Source of the DNA: Tolypothrix sp. FACHB-123
GTDB taxonomy: Bacteria; Cyanobacteriota; Cyanobacteriia; Cyanobacteriales; Nostocaceae
DNA length: 64,000 bases
Direction: 5' to 3'
Assembly: GCF_014697075.1 (NCBI RefSeq)
Contig: NZ_JACJRE010000023.1
Span: forward strand, 53,488-117,487
A program made the translations under genes and the position numbers. The first letter of the stretch is position 1. The number at the start of each line of letters is the position of its first letter. This document shows positions 54,214-63,841 of the stretch, in pieces. The notes below the pieces were generated by a model. That model ran no database searches. It worked only from the letters and a program-made list of their open reading frames with translations, and was not told where the DNA came from.

Positions 54214-55323
54214 GTGCTAAATTTGTCTCAAAATGGGTGTTCTGTGTGGGTTGCTTCTGCGACCGAAGGGCTGCTCACGCCAACGGCTGTTGCTCTTGGC
54301 AAATTTGATGGTGTGCATCTTGGCCATCAAAGAGTGATTCAACCAGTTTTGCAGCTAGCAAACAAACAAGTCTCGCAGAGGACTTTAGGCGCAGATGAGA
54401 GAAATTTGCGCGAACTCTCACCCACAGACTGTAAAACGCCAGCACCCCAAGCAACAAACCACATATACTCTACTGTTGTTACTTTTCATCCCCATCCACA
54501 GGAGTTTTTCACAGGACAACCCCGGGCGTTGTTAACTCCACTTGATGAAAAAGTTGAACAATTGCGATCGCTCGGCATAGAACAGCTGGTACTATTGCCC
54601 TTTGATAAAGAATTATCAGCTTTATCTCCCGAAGAATTTGTAGAAAAAATTCTCGTGCAACAACTGCGATGTCAGCAACTGAGTGTTGGACAAGATTTTT
54701 GTTTTGGCAAACAGCGTACAGGTACAGCCAGGGATTTACAACTACTCGCCGCAAAATATGATATCCCTGTGACAATAGTTACCTTAGAAAAATATACAGG
54801 TAAGGCTGAATTACCACAGGAAAATAATTGTGCCAGTCTTCCACCTACACCAGACCTACCAATTAGCACTTCGCTAATCCGCCAAACCTTAGAAAATGGC
54901 GATGTCAAAAACGCAAATCTTTTGTTAGGTAGGCCTTACACTCTTTTTGGTGTAGTGATTCAAGGTCAACAACTGGGCAGAACTATTGACTTTCCTACCG
55001 CGAATTTGCAACTACCAAAGGATAAGTTTTTGCCCCGCTTTGGTGTTTACGCTGTGCGCGTTTTCCTCACAGAGCAAACATCAGATACATCTGTCCCCCT
55101 ATTGGGAGTGATGAATATCGGTAACCGTCCCACCGTTGCAGGTACCAATACATCAGTGGAAGTCCATTTATTTGATTGGGCTGGAGACTTGTATGATAAA
55201 AAGCTGGCCGTGCAACTTGTACAATTTTTACGCCCCGAACAAAAATTTTCTTCTCTAGAAGCACTCAAAGCACAAATTCAACTAGATTGCAATATCGCTA
55301 AACAAGTTTTGCTGTTTCCATGA
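54214..55323 (+). CDS. ribF: Bifunctional riboflavin kinase / FAD synthetase
   Basis: 369 residues. Makes FMN and FAD from riboflavin. The N-terminal nucleotidyltransferase has GKFDGVHLGHQRVI, FHPHPQEFF and STSLIRQTLENGD. The C-terminal flavokinase has GRTIDFPTANLQLP and GVYAVRVF, and NIGNRPT. GTG start at 54214. An insertion of about 35 residues (about 54-88, VSQRTLGADERNLREL...ATNHIYS) separates the first helix from the next strand; it is not part of the usual family core and may be derived from an inserted repeat. Confidence 0.93.
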   Translation: MLNLSQNGCSVWVASATEGLLTPTAVALGKFDGVHLGHQRVIQPVLQLANKQVSQRTLGADERNLRELSPTDCKTPAPQATNHIYSTVVTFHPHPQEFFTGQPRALLTPLDEKVEQLRSLGIEQLVLLPFDKELSALSPEEFVEKILVQQLRCQQLSVGQDFCFGKQRTGTARDLQLLAAKYDIPVTIVTLEKYTGKAELPQENNCASLPPTPDLPISTSLIRQTLENGDVKNANLLLGRPYTLFGVVIQGQQLGRTIDFPTANLQLPKDKFLPRFGVYAVRVFLTEQTSDTSVPLLGVMNIGNRPTVAGTNTSVEVHLFDWAGDLYDKKLAVQLVQFLRPEQKFSSLEALKAQIQLDCNIAKQVLLFP

Positions 55324-55370
55324 TGAGTTGTGCAGCTTGGTTGGGAACAATAAAGGGGACTAGGGGCTAG

Positions 55371-55448
55371 GCTTCGGCTCCGCTCAGCCTAAAGGGGTTA
55401 GAGAATTTGAAGAGTTTTAATGCCCACCTACCCTGAGCGCAGCCGAAG
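55371..55448. repeat. Inverted repeat CTTCGGCTCCGCTCAG / CTGAGCGCAGCCGAAG
   Basis: 16-bp arms with one mismatch (55371-55386 and 55433-55448), separated by 46 bp, in the ribF-moxR spacer. This GC-rich sequence resembles one that I recall being dispersed in cyanobacterial genomes. Confidence 0.75.
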
Positions 55449-55483
55449 GGATGCCCAATGCCCTATACACCCAATCCTGGTGC

Positions 55484-56392
55484 ATGAGAGAAAAAATTGA
55501 CGCTTTAACACAAAACCTGTCTCGTACCATCGTTGGTAAAACTGAAGCAATACGTTTGGTGCTGGTTGCTCTTTTTGGCGGTGGTCATGCTTTATTAGAA
55601 GATGTTCCTGGTGTTGGTAAAACCCTGTTAGCTAAGTCTTTAGCTCGTTCTATTGATGGTAAGTTTCAACGGCTACAATGTACCCCTGACTTATTGCCAA
55701 CTGATGTTACAGGTACTAACATTTGGAACCCAAAAAGCGGTGAATTTAGCTTTCTTCCTGGGCCTATCTTTGCTAATGTGTTGTTAGCTGATGAAATCAA
55801 CCGCGCTACACCCCGCACTCAGTCAGCGTTGTTAGAGGTAATGGAAGAACATCAGGTAACCGTTGATGGGGTTTCTCGTGCTGTTCCTATGCCTTTTTTT
55901 GCGATCGCTACTCAAAACCCTATTGAGTATCAAGGGACTTTCCCTTTACCGGAAGCGCAGATGGATCGGTTTATGCTGTCTTTGAGTTTGGGCTATCCTT
56001 CAGAGTCAGAAGAACTGCAAATGCTGCAAAATCTGGCTCATCATATCAAGACTGAAGATTTGCAACCTTGTATTACCTTAGACGAAGTGACGAAATTGCG
56101 GCAACTGTGTTCGCAAGTGAGGGTAGAACCAGCTTTACAGCAATACATCTTAGATTTGGTGCGGGCGACAAGGCAGGATGAAGAAATTTCTCTTGGTGTG
56201 AGTCCGCGTGGTACGGTAGCGTTACAGAAAGCCACCCAAGCCCTAGCTTTTATTTTAGGGCGTGAATATGCCATCCCCGATGATGTGAAATTTCTTGTGC
56301 CCCATGTGCTAGGCCATCGCTTAATTACAAGAGGCGGGCGCAGTTCTCGCAGTGTAGTTGAGCGATTATTGCGATCGCAACCTATTCCCTAA
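55484..56392 (+). CDS. MoxR-family AAA+ ATPase
   Basis: About 302 residues from ATG 55484 (MREKIDALTQNLSRTIVGK); the frame is open upstream but conserved sequence starts here. Walker A GVGKT in LLEDVPGVGKTLLAKSLAR, Walker B LLADEINRATPRTQSALLE, sensor 1 ATQNPIEYQGTFPLPEAQMDRF, and the C-terminal lid. MoxR proteins are chaperones that help metal insertion or complex maturation, usually beside a VWA-domain gene; none is adjacent here. Confidence 0.94.
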   Translation: MREKIDALTQNLSRTIVGKTEAIRLVLVALFGGGHALLEDVPGVGKTLLAKSLARSIDGKFQRLQCTPDLLPTDVTGTNIWNPKSGEFSFLPGPIFANVLLADEINRATPRTQSALLEVMEEHQVTVDGVSRAVPMPFFAIATQNPIEYQGTFPLPEAQMDRFMLSLSLGYPSESEELQMLQNLAHHIKTEDLQPCITLDEVTKLRQLCSQVRVEPALQQYILDLVRATRQDEEISLGVSPRGTVALQKATQALAFILGREYAIPDDVKFLVPHVLGHRLITRGGRSSRSVVERLLRSQPIP

Positions 56393-56415
56393 ATAAGTGC
56401 TTTCATCTTCTATTT

Positions 56416-56443
56416 AGCCCGCTCATGCGGGTTTTGTTATTTT
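56416..56443 (+). terminator. moxR intrinsic terminator
   Basis: The stem CCCGC-TCAT-GCGGG is followed by TTTTGTTATTTT, 24 bp after the stop codon. Confidence 0.8.
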
Positions 56444-56582
56444 AAACACAATTATCTCTAAAATAGTTCGGTAAATACAGTCAACGGTCAACCGTCAACC
56501 GTCAACGAAAAAAATATTACCTTCACTATCCAATCTGGGAATCCTGAGTAGAGAGGAACATTCACCTGGAGGATATCTGCTG

Positions 56583-58946
56583 ATGCGGCATTACGCATCC
56601 AGCTATGAAGTTATGTATAAAAAAATGCCCCTACGAGTAATTTTTGTTGTCTCTACACTACTCCAGGTGATTACGGCTGTAGGACTTACCGGATATTTCT
56701 CCTTTCGCAATGGGCAAAAGGCTGTGAATGAAGTCGCCACAAAGCTGCGGGATGAGGTGACTGCAAGAGTTAAGGATCAATTGCTGGTTTATATAGAAAC
56801 GCCTCATTTGATTAATCGCCTCAATGCTAATGCGATTGATTTGGGGGAGTTAGATAGACAAACTCCTCAGTATAAACAGAAGTATTTTTGGCAGCAAATC
56901 CGGACTTTTTCCGTGATTACCTATAATTTTTATGGTAGTGCTTCTGGGGAATATTTAGGTGCTAGAAGGCTAGCAAATGGTGAGTTGCAGGTAATGCAAC
57001 GCGATCGCACTACAGGACATAACCAGTATTTTGCTACCAATAACCAAGGCGATCGCACAAAATTGATCCAATCTCTGCCAAATTTTGATGCGCGTCAACG
57101 TCCTTGGTATCAGGAAGCTGTGGCGGCGGGTAAACCAACATGGAGTACAATCTATCGCGATTTTAGTACGGGAGGATTAGCAATTACAGCGGCTCAACCT
57201 GTTTATGACAAGCAGGGAAAACTTAAGGGGGTACTGGGTAGCGAATTCATATTTTACGAAGTGAACAAATTTCTGCAAAGTTTAAAGATTGGTAAATCTG
57301 GTCAGACTTTTATTATGGAGCGATCGGGGTTGCTGGTGGCGACATCTACCCCAGATGCAAGTAATCGCCAGAGTAAGAATCCGCCCACACAAAGAATTAA
57401 AGCTTCTGAAAGTCAAAATTATCTCATCCAAAAGAGTGCGAAACATTTAGAACAGAAATTTGCTAATTTTTCGCAAATTCACAATAGCCAATTACTCGAT
57501 TTTGAGATTCAGGGAGAACGTCAATTTCTCCAGGTGACACCATTAAAGGATAGTCGGGGATTGGATTGTTTAATTGCGGTGGTGATTCCCGAAGCGGATT
57601 TTATGGGACGCATTCAGGAAAACACCAGACTCACGGTGGTGTTGTGTCTGCTGTCGCTGATTATTGCAACGGTGGTGGGTTTGCAAACATCTCTGTGGAT
57701 TGTGAAGCCAATTCAGCGTTTGAATTATGCGGCTAGGGATTTGGCTGATGGAAATTGGGAGCAACAGTTAGCAATTGAGGGATATTATGAAATTGGTGAA
57801 CTGGCTGAATCCTTCAGCAGCATGGCGCAACAGTTAAAGGAATTGTTTGACACTTTAGAACAAAAAGTACGCGATCGCACTCAAGCATTAGCGAAGACAA
57901 ATCAAGAACTGAAAAACCGCAATGCACTAATTCGGCAAATCTTTGGGCGCTACCTCAGTGATGAGATTGTCAGCAATTTACTAGAAACTCCCCAAGGACT
58001 AGAGTTAGGGGGTACGCGCAAAAAAATTACTATTCTTATTTCTGATTTGCGTGGTTTTACGGCGACAGCCGAACGATTATCACCAGAGGAAGTGATTAAA
58101 ATTCTCAATTTTTACCTGGAATATATGGCAGATGTGATTACCCACTATGAAGGAACAATTGATGAATTCATGGGTGATGGGATTCTCACATTCTTTGGTG
58201 CGCCTACCATGAGAGAGAATGATACAGAAAGAGCGATCGCTTGTGCAATTGCCATGCAACAAGCCATGATTCCCGTCAACCAGCAAATGCAAGTATGGGG
58301 TTTCCCTCCCCTAGAAATGGGGATTGGAATTCATACAGGTGAGGTTGTCGTCGGTAATATTGGCTCAGTCAAACGCACAAAATATGGTGTGGTGGGGAAT
58401 CATATTAACCTCGCCTACCGCATTGAAGCTTGTAGCGTCGGTGGACAAATTATTATTTCTGAGGATGTGTTAGGGGAAGTAGGGGATATTGTCAAAGTAG
58501 ATGGTAAGCAACAGGTGCAGATGAAAGGAGTCAAAGATCCGATTAATCTGTATGAAATTAGCGCTATTGCGGGAGAGCATAATTTATATCTCACCAAATC
58601 AACAGAAGAATTCCACGAATTGCCTGAGCCGATTTTACTCCAGTACGTCACCTTAGAAAGCAAACATGTAGGAGATCGCTTGTATGCAGGAGAAATTATT
58701 CAACTTTCCCATCGAGAAGCTTTGATTAAATACAACAGCGATGGGGGAGAATTACCGCCACCTCTGACAAATCTGAAGTTAATTTTGCTGAATAAGGATT
58801 TGTCATCAGGGGTAGGGGAAGATTTTTATGCCAAGGTGTTAGAAAAACCTGCACCGGAGAATAGCTTTTATATTCACTTTACAGCCTTACCGCCATCAGT
58901 GCGGGCAATGCTCGATCGGCTTTATGATCTTGGTTGTCTAAATTGA
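56583..58946 (+). CDS. Membrane adenylate cyclase with Cache sensor
   Basis: A 787-residue receptor-type class III nucleotide cyclase. First membrane helix about 17-37; extracytoplasmic Cache/PDC-type sensor about 40-340 (FDARQRPWYQEAVAAGKPTWS, IYRDFSTGGLAITAAQPVYD); second helix about 348-370; HAMP (IVKPIQRLNYAARDLADGNW); coiled-coil; catalytic domain about 475-650 with metal aspartates in ILISDLRGFTATAE (about 486) and EFMGDGILTFFGAP (about 530). A further about 100-residue C-terminal module (PilZ-like by look) follows. Product assumed cAMP. A GGAGG site is 10 bases before ATG 56583. Confidence 0.93.
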   Translation: MRHYASSYEVMYKKMPLRVIFVVSTLLQVITAVGLTGYFSFRNGQKAVNEVATKLRDEVTARVKDQLLVYIETPHLINRLNANAIDLGELDRQTPQYKQKYFWQQIRTFSVITYNFYGSASGEYLGARRLANGELQVMQRDRTTGHNQYFATNNQGDRTKLIQSLPNFDARQRPWYQEAVAAGKPTWSTIYRDFSTGGLAITAAQPVYDKQGKLKGVLGSEFIFYEVNKFLQSLKIGKSGQTFIMERSGLLVATSTPDASNRQSKNPPTQRIKASESQNYLIQKSAKHLEQKFANFSQIHNSQLLDFEIQGERQFLQVTPLKDSRGLDCLIAVVIPEADFMGRIQENTRLTVVLCLLSLIIATVVGLQTSLWIVKPIQRLNYAARDLADGNWEQQLAIEGYYEIGELAESFSSMAQQLKELFDTLEQKVRDRTQALAKTNQELKNRNALIRQIFGRYLSDEIVSNLLETPQGLELGGTRKKITILISDLRGFTATAERLSPEEVIKILNFYLEYMADVITHYEGTIDEFMGDGILTFFGAPTMRENDTERAIACAIAMQQAMIPVNQQMQVWGFPPLEMGIGIHTGEVVVGNIGSVKRTKYGVVGNHINLAYRIEACSVGGQIIISEDVLGEVGDIVKVDGKQQVQMKGVKDPINLYEISAIAGEHNLYLTKSTEEFHELPEPILLQYVTLESKHVGDRLYAGEIIQLSHREALIKYNSDGGELPPPLTNLKLILLNKDLSSGVGEDFYAKVLEKPAPENSFYIHFTALPPSVRAMLDRLYDLGCLN

Positions 58947-59367
58947 AAATGGGCATGGGGCATTGGGCATTGGGCATGGGAAAGACAGATTTTCATACTT
59001 GGTTGTGTGTTTTTCCCATGAGGGGCTGACTTGAACAGATAAGCTAATCGCGTCTAAATTGCATAACTATTCATCAGGGCTGTCAACTGTCAACTGTCAA
59101 CTGTCAACTGTCAACACAACTTGAGTGCAGCACCCTCTAAGACTACGGTGTATACATGGTAGCCTCTTGAGGGGTGAGATAAGCTTAAATATCCGAAATA
59201 GATATTTGCTGAGTTGTATATAAATTATGTTGGCAACAAGACTCTAGAAACTGAGAATAGCCAGCCACATTTTTATAATTTTTAGCAAATAAAAATTATA
59301 AGTGCATAATTGACTTCAGTTCAATCTATTAAATAAATGATTAATATTTTGTAGATTCGTTCGTCCT
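58947..59367. other. Spacer with STRR arrays before LuxR-type gene
   Basis: Holds (GGGCATT/GGGCATG)n at 58949-58980 and (TGTCAAC)n at 59080-59115. The rest is AT-rich and presumably contains the promoter of the LuxR-type gene. No RNA gene recognised. Confidence 0.6.
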
Positions 59368-59985
59368 ATGTCTACCATCACAAAAACTTCCCTCTCGGCA
59401 ACCTCTAAAACAACTCAGCTAGATAAAATTAATTATTTTGAATCCCTACAAGTTAATTTTTTCCAAGCAATCATTGAAAATTTAGGCGATGGACTGTTAA
59501 TTTTAAATACGTCAGGTGAATTATTTCATGCAAATGCAGTGGGCTTAAACATATGTAATCAATTAAATCCAGAAAAACATAATAAAAAATTTATTCACCC
59601 GGTGATTGAGCAACTTTGTCAATCTTTAATTACAAACTACATTAGCGCCGAACAACCAATTATTTTATCGGACGAAATTAGAGTTAACCAGTCAAAAGTA
59701 TTTCGGATTCGGGTGAGATTGTTAACTTTTAGTATTGCTCATACTCCTGGTTTTTTAGTAACAATTGAAAATCGCTGTGAGTCTCTCAAAAATGTCGCGA
59801 TCGCGGAAGTTAAAAAATACGATTTGACGCCGAGAGAGGCAGAAATTTGGTCTTTGTATAGAAGAAACTATAGCTATAAAGATATAGCGGCTAAGTTGTA
59901 CATCACGCTCAACACAGTAAAGAAGCATATGAAAAATATTCATGCTAAGCGTCAAGCGTGTCTAGCAACCCAGGATATTTATTAA
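59368..59985 (+). CDS. PAS-LuxR transcription factor
   Basis: 205 residues. The N-terminal about 25-140 resembles a PAS fold (AIIENLGDGLLILNTSGELFHANAVGL). The C-terminal LuxR/NarL helix-turn-helix (about 150-205) has LTPREAEIWSLYRRNYSYKDIA and ITLNTVKKHMKNIHAK, so it binds DNA. No receiver aspartate is present, so it is not a classical response regulator; the PAS domain may bind a ligand. Ordinary start ATG. Confidence 0.88.
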   Translation: MSTITKTSLSATSKTTQLDKINYFESLQVNFFQAIIENLGDGLLILNTSGELFHANAVGLNICNQLNPEKHNKKFIHPVIEQLCQSLITNYISAEQPIILSDEIRVNQSKVFRIRVRLLTFSIAHTPGFLVTIENRCESLKNVAIAEVKKYDLTPREAEIWSLYRRNYSYKDIAAKLYITLNTVKKHMKNIHAKRQACLATQDIY

Positions 59986-60029
59986 TTAAAGATTACATAG
60001 CTATTTCTCGGCGTTGATCGCTGTAACAG

Positions 60030-60509
60030 TTAACGAGCTTTTGAAGCATTTTGGAGACGAATTAATTCATTAGAAATCTGACGTTTTAAGTTTTCATCTT
60101 TTTGAGTTTCTACAGTAATCAGATTAAAACGCTCAATCGTCAGATTATTATCTTCTACTATTTTTTGAGAATGTTTACAGTAATTTACGGCGATACCTTG
60201 AGCTTTTTTTGGCAAAGCACCTATGCTTTTTGGATCGTTACAAACTATTTTAGGTATTTCTCTACCACCCATAAGTTTTTTAATTTCGTCAAAGGCTTGT
60301 TGACGAGCAGGCTCCATTGCTAATACGGCTTGAGCATAGCTGGTGATTTCATTACTATTAACTGGTGATGAATTTTGAGCATTAGCTTCGCTGCTAAATA
60401 TGAGAATACTAGCAATTAAACCAGTAGTAGCGATCGCAGTATAAGACAAAGTTTGGGAAAACATCTGTTTTAAGCTACGTCGGAAAAATAAATTAGCAGG
60501 TTTTTTCAT
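60030..60509 (-). CDS. DUF4168-family exported protein
   Basis: About 159 residues from ATG 60509 (MKKPANLFFRRSLKQMFSQ); an upstream TTG gives a longer but unlikely start. Signal peptide ending SSEANA-Q (about residue 45). The mature part matches DUF4168: ITSYAQAVLAMEPARQQAFDEIKKLMG, two cysteines (IVCND, VNYCKHS), and LKRQISNELIRLQ. Soluble periplasmic protein; function unknown. Confidence 0.8.
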   Translation of the reverse strand: MKKPANLFFRRSLKQMFSQTLSYTAIATTGLIASILIFSSEANAQNSSPVNSNEITSYAQAVLAMEPARQQAFDEIKKLMGGREIPKIVCNDPKSIGALPKKAQGIAVNYCKHSQKIVEDNNLTIERFNLITVETQKDENLKRQISNELIRLQNASKAR

Positions 60510-60636
60510 ATAACGTGTGACACAGAACTCAGTAGGGATATGATATTCGCTCTGAATTATTTTAGGAGTAAGAAGTTCCACAAACTTTGCAATCTATGGA
60601 ATTTTTATATAATCTCGGAAATTTTAATATTTTGTC

Positions 60637-61626
60637 TCAATTTCCTCTAGCGACTTGACAAAGTTCTATTACTTTTGTCTGTATTGTCGCTATATCTGAA
60701 TATCCTTGCTTCAGGCTAACTTCTAATTCTAGCAACAGAGGTAAAGTGCTGATTAGTTGCTCTACAGAGAGGGATTTGACTTCTTGCTGTAAGAAGTAAA
60801 TGCGTTTGGGGTTTCCAATTTCCGCAGCTTTGGCGATCGCATCTTGATTGCGTTCACCACTTTCCATCATAATTTTTACCCATAACCAGGTGCGAAATTG
60901 ACCTATTAAAGTTGCAACTATCCGTAAAGCCGGTTCTGAAGCATTCATCAAATCGCTTAATGTCGTTAAAGCTTTACCTGTATCCCCAGTTCTAATGGCT
61001 GCGGCTAACTGTAAACTATTTTGTGTAGTATTTCTGATTAATTTAGTAATAATCGCTACATCTACAGGCTGATTACTTCCCGCAGTATACAGGCGCAATT
61101 TCTCCATTTCATTATATAGAAGGCGTGTATCGTTGCCGACAGACTCGGCAATTAGTTCCGCAGCCATTGTTGTCAATTTTACACCCAAACTTTGGGCAAC
61201 TTGATTCACAGCTTGCACCAGCAACTCTGTTTTCCAAGGGGGAATCAGGGGAAATTCGCGAAACTCTGAAGCGAATTGCTTTAATGTCTTAGTCGCTTTT
61301 AAGCGTTCATCGGGTTTGTTGCGACAAGTGAGCAATAAAAATGAGTTATCGGGAATCACAGGTAAAGTGCGCGTTAGTTCTGCTAACAGATGATCTGGAC
61401 AATGCTGACACAGAGTAGTATTGACTAACCAGACTAACCTCCCACCAGCGCCAAAGCTGGGTGTCATGACTTGGTTTAATGCTTGAACTACCGCATCAGC
61501 TTGATCTGGGAGAAAACAAGTGTAATTAAAACTAGTCCATAGGGGATCGAGAATGCGATCGCTTAATGCCGTCACCGCCTTTTCTATGGCAAAATCATCT
61601 TCACCCCAGTAAACGTAAATTGGCAT
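60637..61626 (-). CDS. holA: DNA polymerase III delta subunit
   Basis: 329 residues. Clamp-loader subunit that opens the beta sliding clamp. Start MPIYVYWGEDDFAIEKAV, with the clamp-binding and AAA+-like fold region around FLLLTCRNKPDERLKATKTL and the C-terminal domain EVSLKQGYSDIATIQTKVIE. Full length for the family. Single gene. Confidence 0.93.
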   Translation of the reverse strand: MPIYVYWGEDDFAIEKAVTALSDRILDPLWTSFNYTCFLPDQADAVVQALNQVMTPSFGAGGRLVWLVNTTLCQHCPDHLLAELTRTLPVIPDNSFLLLTCRNKPDERLKATKTLKQFASEFREFPLIPPWKTELLVQAVNQVAQSLGVKLTTMAAELIAESVGNDTRLLYNEMEKLRLYTAGSNQPVDVAIITKLIRNTTQNSLQLAAAIRTGDTGKALTTLSDLMNASEPALRIVATLIGQFRTWLWVKIMMESGERNQDAIAKAAEIGNPKRIYFLQQEVKSLSVEQLISTLPLLLELEVSLKQGYSDIATIQTKVIELCQVARGN

Positions 61627-62215
61627 AGAAAAATCTCAGTTCTCCTGTTTCTTCACCCTATCACGCTAATTGGGGTTTAGGGGGTAATAATGCGATCGCC
61701 TGTCAATGCATTAATATAACAAACCGATGCAATGCGATCGCATTGTCAGTTGTTACAAATCGCAATCAAAGTCGATCTGATCGTCATCAAAGTCGTTTTG
61801 ATCGCAATCAAAGTCGTTTTGATCGCAATCAAAGTCGTTTTGATTGTCGTCAAAGTCGTTTTGATCGTCATCAAAGTCGTTTTGATCGTTATCAAAGTCG
61901 TTTTGATCGCAATCAAAGTCGTTTTGATTGTCGTCAAAGTCGTTTTGATTGTCGTCAAAGTCGTTTTGATCGTCATCAAAGTCGATGCGATCGCATTATC
62001 ACTCAGACAGCAAAAATACAGCAGATTACTAGTTGGTGAAGTACAGATTATATCGTTGATTGTAGGGGCACTGGCACTGCCATGCCCTGAAGCGCGTACC
62101 TCATTTACCTGAAATCTGGTGTAAGTATTTTCAAACTCTTATTGTATACTTGAGCTTTAGTATAAGTAATTACATCCATCCGCGCACATCAGCAATGCAA
62201 ACAAAAAATTCTCGA
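61627..62215. other. Spacer carrying the 21-bp dyad array
   Basis: Apart from the array at 61750-61994, flanked by two similar GCGATCGCATT sequences, no gene is recognised. The three overlapping open frames in both strands exist only because the repeat length is a multiple of three. Confidence 0.75.
61750..61994. repeat. 21-bp tandem array of TTTGAT-N4-ATCAAA dyads
   Basis: Ten full 21-bp units of the type GTCGT-TTTGAT-CGCA-ATCAAA (61771-61980), with partial units on both sides. Six units contain the exact dyad TTGATNNNNATCAA; three have TTGATTGTCGTCAA, which differs at one position and would still pair as G-U in RNA; the first has CTGAT. The variable positions sit in the 4-bp loop. Both flanks carry GCGATCGCATT. 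Confidence 0.95.
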
Positions 62216-63841
62216 TCAATCTAAGTCAGTACTAGATAATGGTTGATGGAGAATAAAATCATCGGGGTCATAACCAATATCACCAACAAAGCAGAATGCT
62301 CGCACCATACTAAAAGTATCTTCACCTAGTTGCTGCAATGTTATATCATTCAGCCCCAGCATTTTTACATCATGGCATAACCTTTTCCACTCTCGATAGA
62401 GATAACCATCACTATTTACAGATGGTTTCTGAGGAAAGAACTCAATAAGATTGCGATCCAAGTCTCTTGACTCCTCAAAATACATTTCTAAATCTTCAAA
62501 TACACTCCGCATCAAATACGGGTATCTACCCGAAAGAGCTAGAAATGAAACAATTACCTTGCGGATAGTTTCATCTTCTTGAATATCCTGGAGTCTACTA
62601 GAGCGAAACCAAACAATTTTGAAAAGCTTATAGACATTAATTAATCGCTTAAGAGTTCTCGGCGAAAGGTCAATATGTTGGCAACATTCATGTACTGTAT
62701 CAAATTCTTCTTTCGTAAACTTAATTACTTGTAATGGTAAATCCTCCATTAATTCATTTTTATCTTCACTTTCTGCTTTGCCGTCATCAGCATTATTATT
62801 AATAGTTCCTCTGGTTTCTAGCTGTCTTGTACCTTCATTTACTTCTGCTTGACTTTCATTGATATTTGGAGTAACTTGATGATTATTTATATCTTCAATT
62901 TCTTCCTTATCATATTGCATTTGAGCTTCTAAGTAATTTTTCAAAGACGAACGAGCAATTGGTCGGACTCGATACGGAATTTGGATAATTTTTTCAATGT
63001 AATCGATACCTGAAGGTTTACCTTTGCGATGTAACACACCTACATATACTTTTTCTAAAGCCCGTGCAATGTAGCGTTCATCTATTGCCAAAACAACCAC
63101 AAATAATGGTGTTTTGACTAAAAGTTGAACTGCTTCTAGTACCTCTACAACTCGGTTAGGTGGACATCTATCCAAATCATCTATGTAAAGTACAACTCGT
63201 GCTGGACCTCTAGGGAATATCGCTTGTAAGCGTTCAATATGTTCTTTGAATTTCTCACTTTTTTGCTGAGGCGGTAGTAGTTTTTCTGTAATAGTTGCTA
63301 GGTCATTTTTAACTTGCTGCATTAAACCTAGCCGTTTGCCATACAGACCATTTTCTAATTGATTACCGATAAAATCTGGCAGAGAAACTTGGGATATTTG
63401 AATGACTATTTGGCGCTGTTGCTCGACATCTACTTGTAAATATTTTATCTTTTCTTCACTTGCTTTGAATTCTGGCGTATCCAGCCTTTTTTTAATTTCT
63501 TCCTCGCGAACTTTAGCTGATTTGAGCCGTTCTGTTTCTGCGAGCTTCTCTACCTTTTTTTGATACTCGTCAAATTTTTTAGAAATTATCTCAATATATC
63601 CTCTCCATTTTTTAACTAACTCTTGTGCTGCGATTATTCCTGGTGTAAGTGTTACTAAAGTTGCAGCAATCTGAGGTATAATCCCAGCTTTTAATTTTTC
63701 TAAGATAAATGGAATAGCAAAAGTTAAAATAGAAAGAACAATAAATACTATTAGTAGATTTTTATTTTTAGAAACCCAGTATTTAAGGCTTTTTAATGTA
63801 ATTATATTATTAGCTTTAAAATCATCAAATTTATTATCCAA
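62216..63841 (-). CDS. KAP-type P-loop NTPase, apparently without Walker A
   Basis: 541 residues as read from TTG 63841. Two membrane helices (about 27-47 and 55-73), a charged coiled-coil (about 80-145), then the KAP Walker B region VVLYIDDLDRCPPNRVVEVL (216-235) and sensor-like VVVLAIDERYIARALEK. In KAP proteins the Walker A motif lies before the membrane insertion; it is not found here. The in-frame sequence upstream is coding-like (KDKIKQEIQSRQQEKES) for about 22 codons before stops, with no ATG. This may be a 5'-truncated gene or a split protein with the N-terminal part outside the window. Confidence 0.7.
   Translation of the reverse strand: MDNKFDDFKANNIITLKSLKYWVSKNKNLLIVFIVLSILTFAIPFILEKLKAGIIPQIAATLVTLTPGIIAAQELVKKWRGYIEIISKKFDEYQKKVEKLAETERLKSAKVREEEIKKRLDTPEFKASEEKIKYLQVDVEQQRQIVIQISQVSLPDFIGNQLENGLYGKRLGLMQQVKNDLATITEKLLPPQQKSEKFKEHIERLQAIFPRGPARVVLYIDDLDRCPPNRVVEVLEAVQLLVKTPLFVVVLAIDERYIARALEKVYVGVLHRKGKPSGIDYIEKIIQIPYRVRPIARSSLKNYLEAQMQYDKEEIEDINNHQVTPNINESQAEVNEGTRQLETRGTINNNADDGKAESEDKNELMEDLPLQVIKFTKEEFDTVHECCQHIDLSPRTLKRLINVYKLFKIVWFRSSRLQDIQEDETIRKVIVSFLALSGRYPYLMRSVFEDLEMYFEESRDLDRNLIEFFPQKPSVNSDGYLYREWKRLCHDVKMLGLNDITLQQLGEDTFSMVRAFCFVGDIGYDPDDFILHQPLSSTDLD

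Noticed and set aside
61732-62112. Overlapping open frames on both strands rich in IKVVLI or QSRFDRN
   Set aside because: They are by-products of a 21-bp repeat (a multiple of three) and have no start signals.
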